The position numbers and the translations under genes were made by a program. Positions 15,197 through 24,487 of a DNA stretch of 37,893 bases are shown one piece after another. The stretch is taken from positions 1-37,893 of the forward strand of contig CACXFM010000072.1 of NCBI GenBank assembly GCA_902766955.1, given 5' to 3'. A model generated the notes under the pieces. It was not told the origin of the DNA. It saw only the letters and a list, made by a program, of their open reading frames with translations, and did no database searches. The DNA is from an uncultured Lachnospiraceae bacterium (GTDB taxonomy: Bacteria > Bacillota > Clostridia > Lachnospirales > Lachnospiraceae). Each line of letters begins with the position of its first letter. Position 1 is the first letter of the stretch.

Positions 15197-18100
15197 ATGT
15201 ATAAAAAAGTCGATACCGACATGAATTTTGTCGATCGCGAGAAGAAGACGGTGCAGTTCTGGAAAGAAAACGACATTTTCCGGAAGAGCATCGAGATGCG
15301 CGAAGGCGGTCCGACTTATATGTTTTATGACGGTCCTCCGACGGCCAACGGAAAGCCGCACATCGGACATGTGCTGACCCGTGTCATCAAGGACACGATC
15401 CCCCGGTACCACGCCATGAAGGGAGAGTATATCCCGAGAAAGGCCGGATGGGATACCCACGGTCTGCCCGTCGAGATCGAAGTGGAGAAGCTTCTGGGCC
15501 TGGACGGCAAGGAGCAGATTGAAGAGTACGGCGTCGAGCCGTTTATTCAGAAATGCAAGGAATCGGTCTGGAAGTACGAAGGCATGTGGCGGGAATTCTC
15601 GGATGTCGTCGGATTCTGGGCGGATATGGATCATCCGTATGTGACTTACCACGATGATTTCATTGAATCGGAGTGGTGGGCGCTGCAGCAGATCTTCAAT
15701 AAGGGGCTGCTCTATGAGGGCCATAAAATCGTGCCTTACTGCCCGCGGTGCGGGACGCCGCTGTCCAGCCACGAGGTGGCGCAGGGATACAAGGCCGTGA
15801 AGGAGCGCTCGGCGATCGTGCGCTTCCGGGCACTGAACACCAGGTATAATCCGGAGACCCGTGCGGACGAGCCGACCGGCGAGACGGAAGAGGCTTATTT
15901 CCTCGCCTGGACGACTACGCCCTGGACGCTGGCATCAAATGTCTCGCTCTGCGTGAACCCGGACGAGGATTATGTCAGGGTGAAGGCGGCTGACGGCTAT
16001 GTCTATATCATGGCGGAAGCGCTGGTCGATCAGGTGCTGGGACACTTAAGCGAAGAAGTGAAGCCGGAGATCCTGAAGAAGTATAAGGGCAGGGACCTGG
16101 AGTACTTTGAATACGAGCCTCTGTACCAGTGCGCGGCGGATGCCGCGGCGAAGCAGCGGAAGAAGGGCTTCTATGTCATGTGCGACAGCTACGTCACCAT
16201 GACGGACGGCACCGGAATCGTCCACTGCGCGCCCGCTTTCGGTGAAGACGACAACCGCGTCTGCTCGAGATACAATCTGCCTTTCCTGAAATTTGTCAAT
16301 GAGAAGGGCGAGATGACGGAGGAGACTCCTTTCGCCGGCATGCGCGCGAAACCGTCCGAAAAAGAACTGAAGGAAGGCGCCGTCAGTGCGGATCCGGAGA
16401 TCCTCAAAGAACTGGCCCACTCGGGCAAGCTCTTTGCCGCTCCCCAGTTTGAGCATGATTATCCGTACTGCTGGAGATGCGATACCCCGCTCCTCTATTA
16501 CGCGAGAGAATCCTGGTTTATCAGGATGACGGCGGTCAAAGAGGACCTGATCCGCAACAATGCGAAGATCAACTGGATCCCCGCGTCCATCGGCAAGGGC
16601 CGCTTCGGCGACTGGCTCGAGAATGTCCAGGACTGGGCGCTTTCCAGAAACAGATACTGGGGCACTCCGCTCAATATCTGGGTCTGCGATGAATGCGGCG
16701 AAAAAATGGCCATCGGCTCCAAGGCGGAGCTCCGCGAAAAAGGCGACAACTGCCCCGAAGAGATCGAGCTGCACAAGCCTTACGTGGACAAGGTGACAAT
16801 CACCTGCCCGCACTGCGGAAAGACCATGCACAGAGTGCCGGAGGTTATTGACTGCTGGTTTGATTCCGGCGCAATGCCTTTCGCGCAGTATCATTATCCG
16901 TTTGAGAATCAGGAACTGTTCAAAAAGCAGTTCCCGGCCAGCTTCATTTCCGAAGCCGTGGACCAGACGAGAGGGTGGTTCTATTCCCTGCACGCGATTT
17001 CCACGCTTCTCTTTAATGAGCCGTGCTTCAAGAACTGTATCATCATGGGCCTCGTCCAGGACGAAAACGGACAGAAGATGTCCAAGTCCAAAGGAAATGC
17101 GGTCGACCCGATGGAAGCGCTTGCCACTTACGGAGCGGATGCCATCCGCTGGTACTTCCTGACGAGTTCGGCGCCGTGGCTGCCCAGCCGCTTCTACGGC
17201 AGGGCCGTGCAGGAGGGACAGCGCAAGTTCCTCGGCACACTGTGGAATACATACGCGTTCTACGTCCTTTATGCCAATATTGACGGATTTGACGCGACGA
17301 AATACAAGGCGGATCCCGCGACGCTTGGCGTCATGGACCGCTGGATCCTGTCCAGACTGCATTCGACCATCAAGGCCGTGGACGGCTATATGGCTTCCTA
17401 CAGACCGACGGAAGCGGGCAAGACACTGCAGGATTTCGTGGACAGCCTCAGCAACTGGTATGTCAGAAGAAGCCGCAGCCGGTTCTGGGCGGGCGGCATG
17501 GAGCAGGACAAGATCAATGCCTACGAGACGCTCTATACCTGCCTCGTGACGGTCTGCAAGTTGGCCGCTCCCATGATTCCGTTTATGACGGAGGAGATCT
17601 ACCAGAATCTTGTCAGGACGATCGATCCGGCCGCCCCGGAGAGCATCCATCTCTGCGATTATCCGGCAGCCGATGAGAGCATGATCGACCGCGAACTGGA
17701 AGAGAATATGTCCCATGCCTATGACATCGTTGTTCTGGGACGCGCGGTCCGCAACGGAAGCGGCATCAAGAACCGCCAGCCGATCGGGCAGATGTATGTC
17801 AGGGCTCCGTACGATGTGCCGGAGTACTACCGGGAGATTATTCTCGACGAGCTGAATGTGAAGCAGCTCGAGATGAAAGATGACGTCAGCGAATATGCCG
17901 GCATTTCCCTGAAGCCGGACTTCGCCGCGATCGGGCGGAACTTCCCCAAGGAGCTCAAAGGGGCCGTGATCGGCGCCGTCAGGGGCATTGATCCGGAGCG
18001 CGCGCAGAAGGAACTCAGGGCGAAGGGGTCTGTCACGGTGACCCTGAACGGGCAGGAGACGGAGCTCGCCGAGGAGAACCTTCTGGTCGAGACAATTAAG

Positions 18101-18427
18101 AAAGAGGGCTTTGAGGCCATGTCGGACAACGGCGTGACCGTGGTTCTCGACAAACATCTGACGCCCGAACTGCTTGAAGAGGGCTTTGTGAGAGAGATTG
18201 TCAGCAAGATTCAGACCATGCGCAAGGAAGCGGGCTTCGACGTGATGGACCGCATCCGCGTCTATGCGTCCGGAAATGAAAAACTTCAGGCGATTATGGA
18301 AACGAACGGTGATTCCATCCGGAAGGATGTCCTGGCGGACGAAATCCGTTTCGGGACGACAGGCGGAAGCGTGAAGGACTGGAAGATCAATTCCGAGCCG
18401 TTAACACTTGGAGTAGAGAAGCTTTAA
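15197..18427 (+). CDS. ileS: Isoleucyl-tRNA synthetase, type 2
   Basis: A 1076-residue class I synthetase that charges tRNA-Ile. The PHIGH signature is at 54-58 (FYDGPPTANGKPHIGHVLTRVIKDT) and KMSKS at 627-631. The editing (CP1) domain contains TTTPWTLASN. Two CxxC pairs lie near VCDECGEKM and TCPHCGKTM. The FYDGPPTANGKPHIGH form and length over 1000 residues mark the type-2 (eukaryote/archaea-like) lineage, not the type-1 enzyme common in bacteria. Type-2 enzymes are generally insensitive to mupirocin, so the same is expected here. The start ATG follows AGAGG at 15185-15189. glgP begins 25 bases after the stop with no terminator between. Confidence 0.96.
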   Translation: MYKKVDTDMNFVDREKKTVQFWKENDIFRKSIEMREGGPTYMFYDGPPTANGKPHIGHVLTRVIKDTIPRYHAMKGEYIPRKAGWDTHGLPVEIEVEKLLGLDGKEQIEEYGVEPFIQKCKESVWKYEGMWREFSDVVGFWADMDHPYVTYHDDFIESEWWALQQIFNKGLLYEGHKIVPYCPRCGTPLSSHEVAQGYKAVKERSAIVRFRALNTRYNPETRADEPTGETEEAYFLAWTTTPWTLASNVSLCVNPDEDYVRVKAADGYVYIMAEALVDQVLGHLSEEVKPEILKKYKGRDLEYFEYEPLYQCAADAAAKQRKKGFYVMCDSYVTMTDGTGIVHCAPAFGEDDNRVCSRYNLPFLKFVNEKGEMTEETPFAGMRAKPSEKELKEGAVSADPEILKELAHSGKLFAAPQFEHDYPYCWRCDTPLLYYARESWFIRMTAVKEDLIRNNAKINWIPASIGKGRFGDWLENVQDWALSRNRYWGTPLNIWVCDECGEKMAIGSKAELREKGDNCPEEIELHKPYVDKVTITCPHCGKTMHRVPEVIDCWFDSGAMPFAQYHYPFENQELFKKQFPASFISEAVDQTRGWFYSLHAISTLLFNEPCFKNCIIMGLVQDENGQKMSKSKGNAVDPMEALATYGADAIRWYFLTSSAPWLPSRFYGRAVQEGQRKFLGTLWNTYAFYVLYANIDGFDATKYKADPATLGVMDRWILSRLHSTIKAVDGYMASYRPTEAGKTLQDFVDSLSNWYVRRSRSRFWAGGMEQDKINAYETLYTCLVTVCKLAAPMIPFMTEEIYQNLVRTIDPAAPESIHLCDYPAADESMIDRELEENMSHAYDIVVLGRAVRNGSGIKNRQPIGQMYVRAPYDVPEYYREIILDELNVKQLEMKDDVSEYAGISLKPDFAAIGRNFPKELKGAVIGAVRGIDPERAQKELRAKGSVTVTLNGQETELAEENLLVETIKKEGFEAMSDNGVTVVLDKHLTPELLEEGFVREIVSKIQTMRKEAGFDVMDRIRVYASGNEKLQAIMETNGDSIRKDVLADEIRFGTTGGSVKDWKINSEPLTLGVEKL

Positions 18428-18452
18428 TCGGTTTTATGTAAGGAGGCCCTGA

Positions 18453-20915
18453 TTGGCAGCAAATAGTGTAGTAAAAAGATTTAATAAGAAGAAGTTTGTC
18501 GAAGACGTCAAGGCGAATGTCAAAAAGCAGTACCGCAGGGACATCTCCGAGGCGACGCAGCAGCAGATCTATCAGGCGGTCTCGGCGGTCATCGAAGACA
18601 GCGTGATTGACATGTGGATGGATTCCTGCCAGCGCTTTGAAAAGCAGCAGAATAAGATCGTCTACTATCTGTCCATGGAGTTCCTGATCGGACGCGCGCT
18701 CGGAAATAATCTCCTGAACCTGGGGGAATATGAAGGCGTGAAAGAAGCGCTGAGCGAGCTCGGACTGGATATCAATGCCATCGAGGACGAAGAGCCGGAT
18801 CCGGCGCTCGGCAACGGCGGCCTCGGCAGACTGGCCGCGTGCTTCATGGATTCTCTGGCAAGCGGCGGCTATCACGCCTACGGATGCGGCATCCGCTATC
18901 ATTACGGCATGTTCAAACAGAAGATCGAGGACGGATTCCAGAAAGAAGTTCCCGACAACTGGCTTAAGAACGGCTATCCCTTCGAGCTGAAGAGACCGGA
19001 GCATTCCAAGGAAGTGCGCTTCGGCGGCAATACCAGAATCGAATATGACCCGGCCACGGGCGAGAACAAGTTCATCTATGAGAACTATTCTTCCGTCCTT
19101 GCCGTGCCGTATGATATTCCGATTGTCGGCTATAAGAACGGCGTTGTCGATGCGCTGCGCATCTGGGACGCGGAGGCGATCAACCGCTTCGAGCTGGCTT
19201 CCTTTGACCGCGGCGAGTATGCCAAGGCGGTGGAGCAGGACAACCTGGCCAGAACGATCACGGAAGTCCTCTATCCGAACGACAACCATATGGCCGGCAA
19301 GGAACTGCGCCTGAAGCAGCAGTATTTCTTCATCTCCGCATCCGTCCAGGAAGCCCTGGTCAAGCATCTGAAGATGTACGGGACGCTGGACAATCTGCCG
19401 GAGAAGGTTGCCTTCCAGATGAACGACACGCACCCGACGGTGGCCGTGCCTGAACTGATGCGCCTCCTGATGGATGAATACGGCTACGGATGGGACAAGG
19501 CGTGGCAGCTGACGACGCGGACCTGCGCCTATACCAACCACACGATCATGGCGGAAGCGCTTGAGAAGTGGCCGATCGACCTGTTCTCGAGGCTCCTCCC
19601 GCGTATCTACCAGATCACGGAAGAGATCAACCGCCGCTTCCTGTGCGAGATTCAGGCCCGGTATCCGAACAATCAGGACAAAGTGCGCGAGATGGCCATC
19701 ATTTACGACGGACAGGTCAGAATGGCATACCTCGCCATCGTGGGCAGCCACAGCGTCAACGGCGTGGCGGCGCTCCACACCGATATTCTGAAGAAGGACG
19801 TGCTGAAGTCCTTCTACGAGATGATGCCCGAGAAGTTCAACAACAAGACGAACGGCATCACGCAGAGAAGGTTCCTGCTTCACGGCAATCCCGCCCTTGC
19901 TTCCTGGATTACGGACAAGATCGGGGACGGCTGGGTCACGGACCTCTCCGAACTCGCCAAGCTGAAGCTTTACGTGGATGATCCCAAAGCCCAGCAGGAG
20001 TTCATGAACATTAAATATAAGAATAAGCAGCGCCTGGCCGCTTACATCCTGGAGCACAACGGGATCGCAGTGGACCCGAATTCGATTTTCGATGTCCAGG
20101 TCAAGCGTCTCCATGAGTATAAGAGACAGCTGCTCAATATCATGCACGTGATGTACCTCCGCAATCAGCTGAAGGAGCATCCGGACATGGAGTTCTATCC
20201 GAGAACCTTTATCTTCGGCGCCAAGGCGTCGGCCGGCTATAAGACCGCCAAGCTGATCATCAAGCTGATCAATGCCGTGGCCGCCAGCGTCAACAATGAC
20301 CCGGCCCTGGAAGGCAAGCTGAAGGTTGTCTTCATCGAGGATTACAAGGTCAGCAACGGCGAAATCATTTTCGCTGCCGCGGACGTGTCGGAACAGATCT
20401 CGACCGCTTCCAAGGAGGCATCCGGTACCGGCAACATGAAGTTCATGCTGAACGGAGCGCCGACGATCGGAACCATGGACGGCGCCAATGTCGAAATCGT
20501 TCAGGAAGTCGGAGAGGAGAATGCATTTATTTTCGGTCTGACTTCCGACCAGGTTATCAATTACGAGCACAACGGCGGCTATGACCCGAACTACATCTTC
20601 AACACGGACGGCGAGATCCGCCAGGTCCTCGTACAGATGATCAACGGCACATTTGATCCGGATATGGAGCTCTTCCGCCCGATCTATGACTCGCTTCTGA
20701 CCAGCCATTACGGCGCGCCGGACAAGTACTTCAACCTTGCCGATTTCCGCTCCTATGCGGATGCGCAGAAGAAAGTGGAAGAGGCTTACCGCGACAAGAC
20801 GCGCTGGGCGAAGATGGCGATGATGAATACCTTCAGTGCGGGTAAATTCTCATCCGACAGAACGATCGGAGAGTACGTCAGGGATATCTGGCATCTTGAT
20901 CCGATCGAAAAATAA
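18453..20915 (+). CDS. glgP: Glycogen/starch alpha-glucan phosphorylase
   Basis: An 820-residue GT35 phosphorylase that releases glucose-1-phosphate from glycogen or maltodextrin using phosphate and pyridoxal phosphate. The cofactor lysine is Lys663 in EASGTGNMKFMLNGAPTIGTMDGANVEI. Other signatures are DPALGNGGLGRLAACF and FQMNDTHPTVAVPELMR. The length is normal. The start is TTG 18453, 6 bases after AAGGAGG (18440-18446); no better in-frame start fits. It shares a transcript with ileS, an unusual pairing of translation and carbon storage. A strong terminator ends the operon. Confidence 0.95.
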   Translation: MAANSVVKRFNKKKFVEDVKANVKKQYRRDISEATQQQIYQAVSAVIEDSVIDMWMDSCQRFEKQQNKIVYYLSMEFLIGRALGNNLLNLGEYEGVKEALSELGLDINAIEDEEPDPALGNGGLGRLAACFMDSLASGGYHAYGCGIRYHYGMFKQKIEDGFQKEVPDNWLKNGYPFELKRPEHSKEVRFGGNTRIEYDPATGENKFIYENYSSVLAVPYDIPIVGYKNGVVDALRIWDAEAINRFELASFDRGEYAKAVEQDNLARTITEVLYPNDNHMAGKELRLKQQYFFISASVQEALVKHLKMYGTLDNLPEKVAFQMNDTHPTVAVPELMRLLMDEYGYGWDKAWQLTTRTCAYTNHTIMAEALEKWPIDLFSRLLPRIYQITEEINRRFLCEIQARYPNNQDKVREMAIIYDGQVRMAYLAIVGSHSVNGVAALHTDILKKDVLKSFYEMMPEKFNNKTNGITQRRFLLHGNPALASWITDKIGDGWVTDLSELAKLKLYVDDPKAQQEFMNIKYKNKQRLAAYILEHNGIAVDPNSIFDVQVKRLHEYKRQLLNIMHVMYLRNQLKEHPDMEFYPRTFIFGAKASAGYKTAKLIIKLINAVAASVNNDPALEGKLKVVFIEDYKVSNGEIIFAAADVSEQISTASKEASGTGNMKFMLNGAPTIGTMDGANVEIVQEVGEENAFIFGLTSDQVINYEHNGGYDPNYIFNTDGEIRQVLVQMINGTFDPDMELFRPIYDSLLTSHYGAPDKYFNLADFRSYADAQKKVEEAYRDKTRWAKMAMMNTFSAGKFSSDRTIGEYVRDIWHLDPIEK

Positions 20916-20933
20916 AACAAGAATTTTTACGCG

Positions 20934-20985
20934 GGGGATATTTCCGGGGCGCGCATGCAGCGCACCACGGAAATATCCCCTTTTT
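20934..20985 (+). terminator. Rho-independent terminator after glgP
   Basis: GGGGATATTTCCG (20934-20946) pairs perfectly with CGGAAATATCCCC (20968-20980), enclosing a smaller GCGC stem, and is followed by TTTTT. Confidence 0.9.
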
Positions 20986-21006
20986 GTGTGCCTTTGACAG
21001 CCGACC

Positions 21007-21035
21007 TTTACAAGGTTTCGGCCGTGTGATAGTAT
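21007..21035 (+). promoter_or_regulatory. Possible promoter of the TPR/AAA+ gene
   Basis: TTTACA (21007-21012) and TAGTAT (21030-21035) have a 17-base spacer and a TG upstream of the -10. A TTGACA at 20994-20999 also exists but has no -10 at proper distance. The leader is about 120 bases. Confidence 0.45.
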
Positions 21036-21164
21036 TTAATAGATTATGGAGGAGTCTACATACCGGTTCTTCCGTCCTGCCGGAAGGATCCCGGCGGATG
21101 GCCCGGTATGTTTGTTGATGCGGATTTTGCGCGGAAAAGTTCACGATTCCGGCAAAGAGGTGTA

Positions 21165-24100
21165 GTGAAATTGGACAAAGCGGAATATATCAGTAAACTT
21201 GAACAGATTAATGCGCTTCAGGAAGCGGGCAGCTATCAGGAAGCGGCGGAAATAGCGGACAGCATTGACTGGAAGCATGTGAAAAGCGTGCGGACGCTCT
21301 GTATGGTCGGAGAGATTTACGAAGCCAACAGGCGCTATGAGGACAGCCGGCGGATCATGAAAATGGCCTACCGGCGCTCTTCGTCGAGTAAAACCGTCCT
21401 CTACAGGCTGGCCGAACTGGATATTGTGACCGGTAATATTGATGAGGCGAAGAAGTTCATCAATGAATTCGAACAGAATTCCCCGAATGACACCTCCCGC
21501 TTCATTCTGAAATACAAGCTTCTCAAGGCTGAAAATGCGCCGATCGATGATCAGATCGCCGTGCTGCGCGAGTACCAGAACCACGAGTACACGGAGAGAT
21601 GGTCCTATGAGCTGGCCAGACTCTATAAGAAGAACGGCCAGAACGAGAAGTGCATCGAGGAATGCGACGACCTGATTCTGTGGTTCTCGGAGGGACGTTA
21701 TGTCACAAAGGCTCTGGAACTGAAGAAGCAGCTCGGGGCGCTGACGCCGGCCCAGCAGGCCAAGTACGAGGCCAGCCTGAAGAAGGAAGCCGAAGAGAAG
21801 GCAAGGGCCAAAGAAGCGGCGGCGGAACTCGCCAAAGCGGCCAGGGAGAAGAAGGCGGCCGAAGCGGAAGCCAAAGAGGCGTCTCCTGCGGATGAGCCGC
21901 AGAGTGACGACGGCAGTGGGGCGGAAGAAGAGGCCCCGCATACCGGGGCAGCAGGCGGAGAGGCGGCAGAGGAAGCCGCTTCCGGTGAGAGCGCGGAATC
22001 TTCTGAAGAAGCCGCCGGAGAAGGCGCAGCAGAGGAGGCCGCACCGGAAGAGCCTGCCGCAGAGGAAGAAAGCGCGGACGGAGACGAGGATCTGCCCGGT
22101 CTCAGTTCCGAAGAAGCGATTGAAAAGATGGATTCCGCGGCGGGGAGGACCTTCGGCGATAAGAATGTTCTCGAACTGCAGGAGGCCAACAGCGGCGGGC
22201 GCGAGAGCGGCGAAAAGTTCCAGAGCCGGCTGGCCAGCGGAATCAGAGCTGTGTTCGCCAGCATCCGTCAGACGGCTTCCGTGGACACGGGAGAGCCGGA
22301 GGAAGAAGAGGACGACCGGGACGACGATATGAAAATCGCCGGCGAACCCGGCAGCGGACCTTCCGAATATCTGGCAGAGATCGACGGGGCTGACGGCGGG
22401 GAAGAGAAACCGGTGGTCAGGGATCTGGAGCCGGAATCCACGGATGCGGGATCTGTCGTGCGGCGTCTCGCGGATGTGTTCGGCGGCAAACGCGGTAACG
22501 CAAAGCCCAAAGCCAGAACGGAAGAAGAGATCGCCGGGGAAGAGATCGATGCGGCACTGAAGAAGGATGAACGTCCCAGGGCCGTGAATCTGGATGACCT
22601 GTTTGCGGAAACCGCCGGCATGCTCGCAAGCGAGGTGGCGTCAGGCAACTATCAGATGGCCGATACGCTGGAGAGCGACAGCGCGGAAGGGGAAGCACGC
22701 CTTCCGGAGAGCCCGGCCGAGTTTGCCGAGCAGGTGAGAGCGGCTGTCGCCAGGGACGCGCAGAAGGACGGAGCGGGCGCCGCGGACGCCGTGCTTTCCG
22801 ACAATGCGGAGGAGCCCGCTGCAGAGAATACGGCGGCGCCGGCAGAACCGGATGTTTCCCGCGGAGAAGCGCAGGAAGATAATATCGAGAGTATCGCGGA
22901 AGCCGTGAGAATGGCGGCGGAACAGGCCGTCAGGGACGCGGCGGAAGAGGCCTCTGCGGAGGAATCCGGCGAGGCAGCTGCGGAAACTGCCGCTGAGACG
23001 CCGGCTGAAGAGGGAGCCGCGGAAGCGGGAGACGCGTTCGGCGAGGTGCCCGCGGAAGAAGACGACGGCGGCGCATTCAGCGGGATGCCGGAGGAAGAGG
23101 CCGCCCCGGAACAGAATGAGATTCAGGAGGAAGACACCGGGGTCACCGGACGGGAGACGGACGAGTCGCTCGGACTGACCAGGGAATTCCATTTCCAGAA
23201 TGAAATCGAGAAAGCGCTGGCAGAGCGCAGGGCCAGAAAGGATTCGGAGGAGCCCGGGAGCATCCCGAGCCCGGAGGAGGCCGCCGAGGAACAGGTGACG
23301 GAAGCCGTGGGAGGCATCCCCGCTCCGGTGCCGGAAGAGAGCGGATCTGACGGAGATTTTGAGATTCCTCCGCTGGCCGCCGTGTTTGCGGAAGGCGACA
23401 ATTCGGACGACATGGGTTCCGACGAGGCGCTCATCGAGAGATACGGGGCCCGGGAAGAAGGAGCTGCCGCGGCGGCAGTTCCGGAAGAGAGAGAAGCCGG
23501 CGCGGAGAGCGGATCTGCCGGGACGGAGGAGTTGCTGCTCCGGAATGATTCCGACAGAAGCGATTCGGATGTCCTTGAACTCCTGCCGACGGAGGGACGC
23601 CAGTTTACGGCTGCGGAAGCGAGAGCATTCTCCTACTTCGCATCGGTGCCGGGTATGGACTATCAGGCAACCGCGGCGATCGCGGATATTAATAACCACA
23701 GCGGCGACAGAACATCGAGGAGCGGAAACGTCGCGATTACCGGCAGGCCGGGGTCCGGCAAGACCCGCCTGGCGGAAGCGCTGATCCTGACCAGCTGCCT
23801 CACCATGGGGCTGAAGGCGGTGCGCACGGGTAAAATCGTGTCGGATGTCTTTAATTCGAAAGATCCGGCTGCGGTCGTCAAGACACTGGCGGGCGGCTTC
23901 CTGATCATCGAAGCGGCGGGCGCGCTCAGCAGCGAGGCTGTCGAACGGCTGAATAAGGCCATGGAGTTCCGCACCGACAGCCTGGTCGTGATCCTCGAGG
24001 ACGAGAAGCAGGATCTGGAGAAGCTCTTTGCCGCGCATCCGTCATTTGCGGCCAAGTTCACCAACCATATCTCGGTTCCCATCTTCACAAATGACGAACT

Positions 24101-24341
24101 GGTCAGCTTCGGCAAGGTTTATGCGGAAGAGACCGGCTACAAGATGGATGAGATGGCGACGCTGGCCCTCTATACCATGATCGGCGACAACCAGAAGAAT
24201 GCGGAGCCGGTGACGGTTGGCATGGTGCGCGACATGGTCGACAAGGCTGCGGACCGCAACAGCCGGAAGTTCCGCTTCGGCAAGGCGCCGGAACGGGAGA
24301 ACGGACTGATTGTCCTGCATGAGAAAGATTTTAATTTCTGA
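21165..24341 (+). CDS. TPR protein with long acidic linker and degenerate SpoVK/CbbX-like AAA+ domain
   Basis: A 1058-residue protein of unknown role. The N-terminus (about 1-190) is a helical TPR-like repeat array (GSYQEAAEIADSI, CMVGEIYEANRRYEDSRRIM, YRLAELDIVTGNIDEAKKFINEF, YELARLYKKNGQNEKCIEECDDL). A Lys/Glu/Ala coiled segment and about 550 residues of acidic low-complexity sequence follow. The C-terminus (about 830-1058) resembles AAA+ ATPases of the SpoVK/CbbX group, with Walker A GRPGSGKT at 860-867. The Walker B position reads GGFLIIEAAG (Glu916): the Asp is replaced by Ile. The segment that should carry the arginine finger reads AHPSFAAKF. It may therefore bind nucleotide without hydrolysing it. 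No signal peptide or membrane segment is seen. GTG 21165, just after AAAGAGG, is the best start; ATG 21108 lacks a ribosome binding site. The gene appears monocistronic. Confidence 0.8.
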   Translation: MKLDKAEYISKLEQINALQEAGSYQEAAEIADSIDWKHVKSVRTLCMVGEIYEANRRYEDSRRIMKMAYRRSSSSKTVLYRLAELDIVTGNIDEAKKFINEFEQNSPNDTSRFILKYKLLKAENAPIDDQIAVLREYQNHEYTERWSYELARLYKKNGQNEKCIEECDDLILWFSEGRYVTKALELKKQLGALTPAQQAKYEASLKKEAEEKARAKEAAAELAKAAREKKAAEAEAKEASPADEPQSDDGSGAEEEAPHTGAAGGEAAEEAASGESAESSEEAAGEGAAEEAAPEEPAAEEESADGDEDLPGLSSEEAIEKMDSAAGRTFGDKNVLELQEANSGGRESGEKFQSRLASGIRAVFASIRQTASVDTGEPEEEEDDRDDDMKIAGEPGSGPSEYLAEIDGADGGEEKPVVRDLEPESTDAGSVVRRLADVFGGKRGNAKPKARTEEEIAGEEIDAALKKDERPRAVNLDDLFAETAGMLASEVASGNYQMADTLESDSAEGEARLPESPAEFAEQVRAAVARDAQKDGAGAADAVLSDNAEEPAAENTAAPAEPDVSRGEAQEDNIESIAEAVRMAAEQAVRDAAEEASAEESGEAAAETAAETPAEEGAAEAGDAFGEVPAEEDDGGAFSGMPEEEAAPEQNEIQEEDTGVTGRETDESLGLTREFHFQNEIEKALAERRARKDSEEPGSIPSPEEAAEEQVTEAVGGIPAPVPEESGSDGDFEIPPLAAVFAEGDNSDDMGSDEALIERYGAREEGAAAAAVPEEREAGAESGSAGTEELLLRNDSDRSDSDVLELLPTEGRQFTAAEARAFSYFASVPGMDYQATAAIADINNHSGDRTSRSGNVAITGRPGSGKTRLAEALILTSCLTMGLKAVRTGKIVSDVFNSKDPAAVVKTLAGGFLIIEAAGALSSEAVERLNKAMEFRTDSLVVILEDEKQDLEKLFAAHPSFAAKFTNHISVPIFTNDELVSFGKVYAEETGYKMDEMATLALYTMIGDNQKNAEPVTVGMVRDMVDKAADRNSRKFRFGKAPERENGLIVLHEKDFNF

Positions 24342-24405
24342 TCCGCCCGAACATGAGCAATCCGTGGCATCATTTCTGAAGATAAAGATTAAGATGAATG
24401 ACCTG

Positions 24406-24447
24406 TGCGGTCCGCCTGCAAGGGAAGCAGGCGGACCGCATTGTTTC
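24406..24447 (+). terminator. Terminator after the TPR/AAA+ gene
   Basis: A perfect 14-bp stem (24406-24419 with 24427-24440), with a 7-base loop, is followed by TTGTTT. It ends 40 bases before the rsmA ATG. No clear promoter lies between this hairpin and rsmA, so rsmA may depend on read-through or on an unrecognised promoter. Confidence 0.8.
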
Positions 24448-24487
24448 CACGCGACAAACGAGACGAAGCAAACGGAGGAATCGGTTT

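Noticed and set aside
21108..21164. ATG 21108 as the start of the TPR/AAA+ gene
   Set aside because: No ribosome binding site lies before it, whereas GTG 21165 follows AAAGAGG.
24398..24487. A 30-residue N-terminal extension of RsmA
   Set aside because: This stretch contains the 14-bp terminator of the preceding gene; ATG 24488 has a good ribosome binding site and fits the family length.
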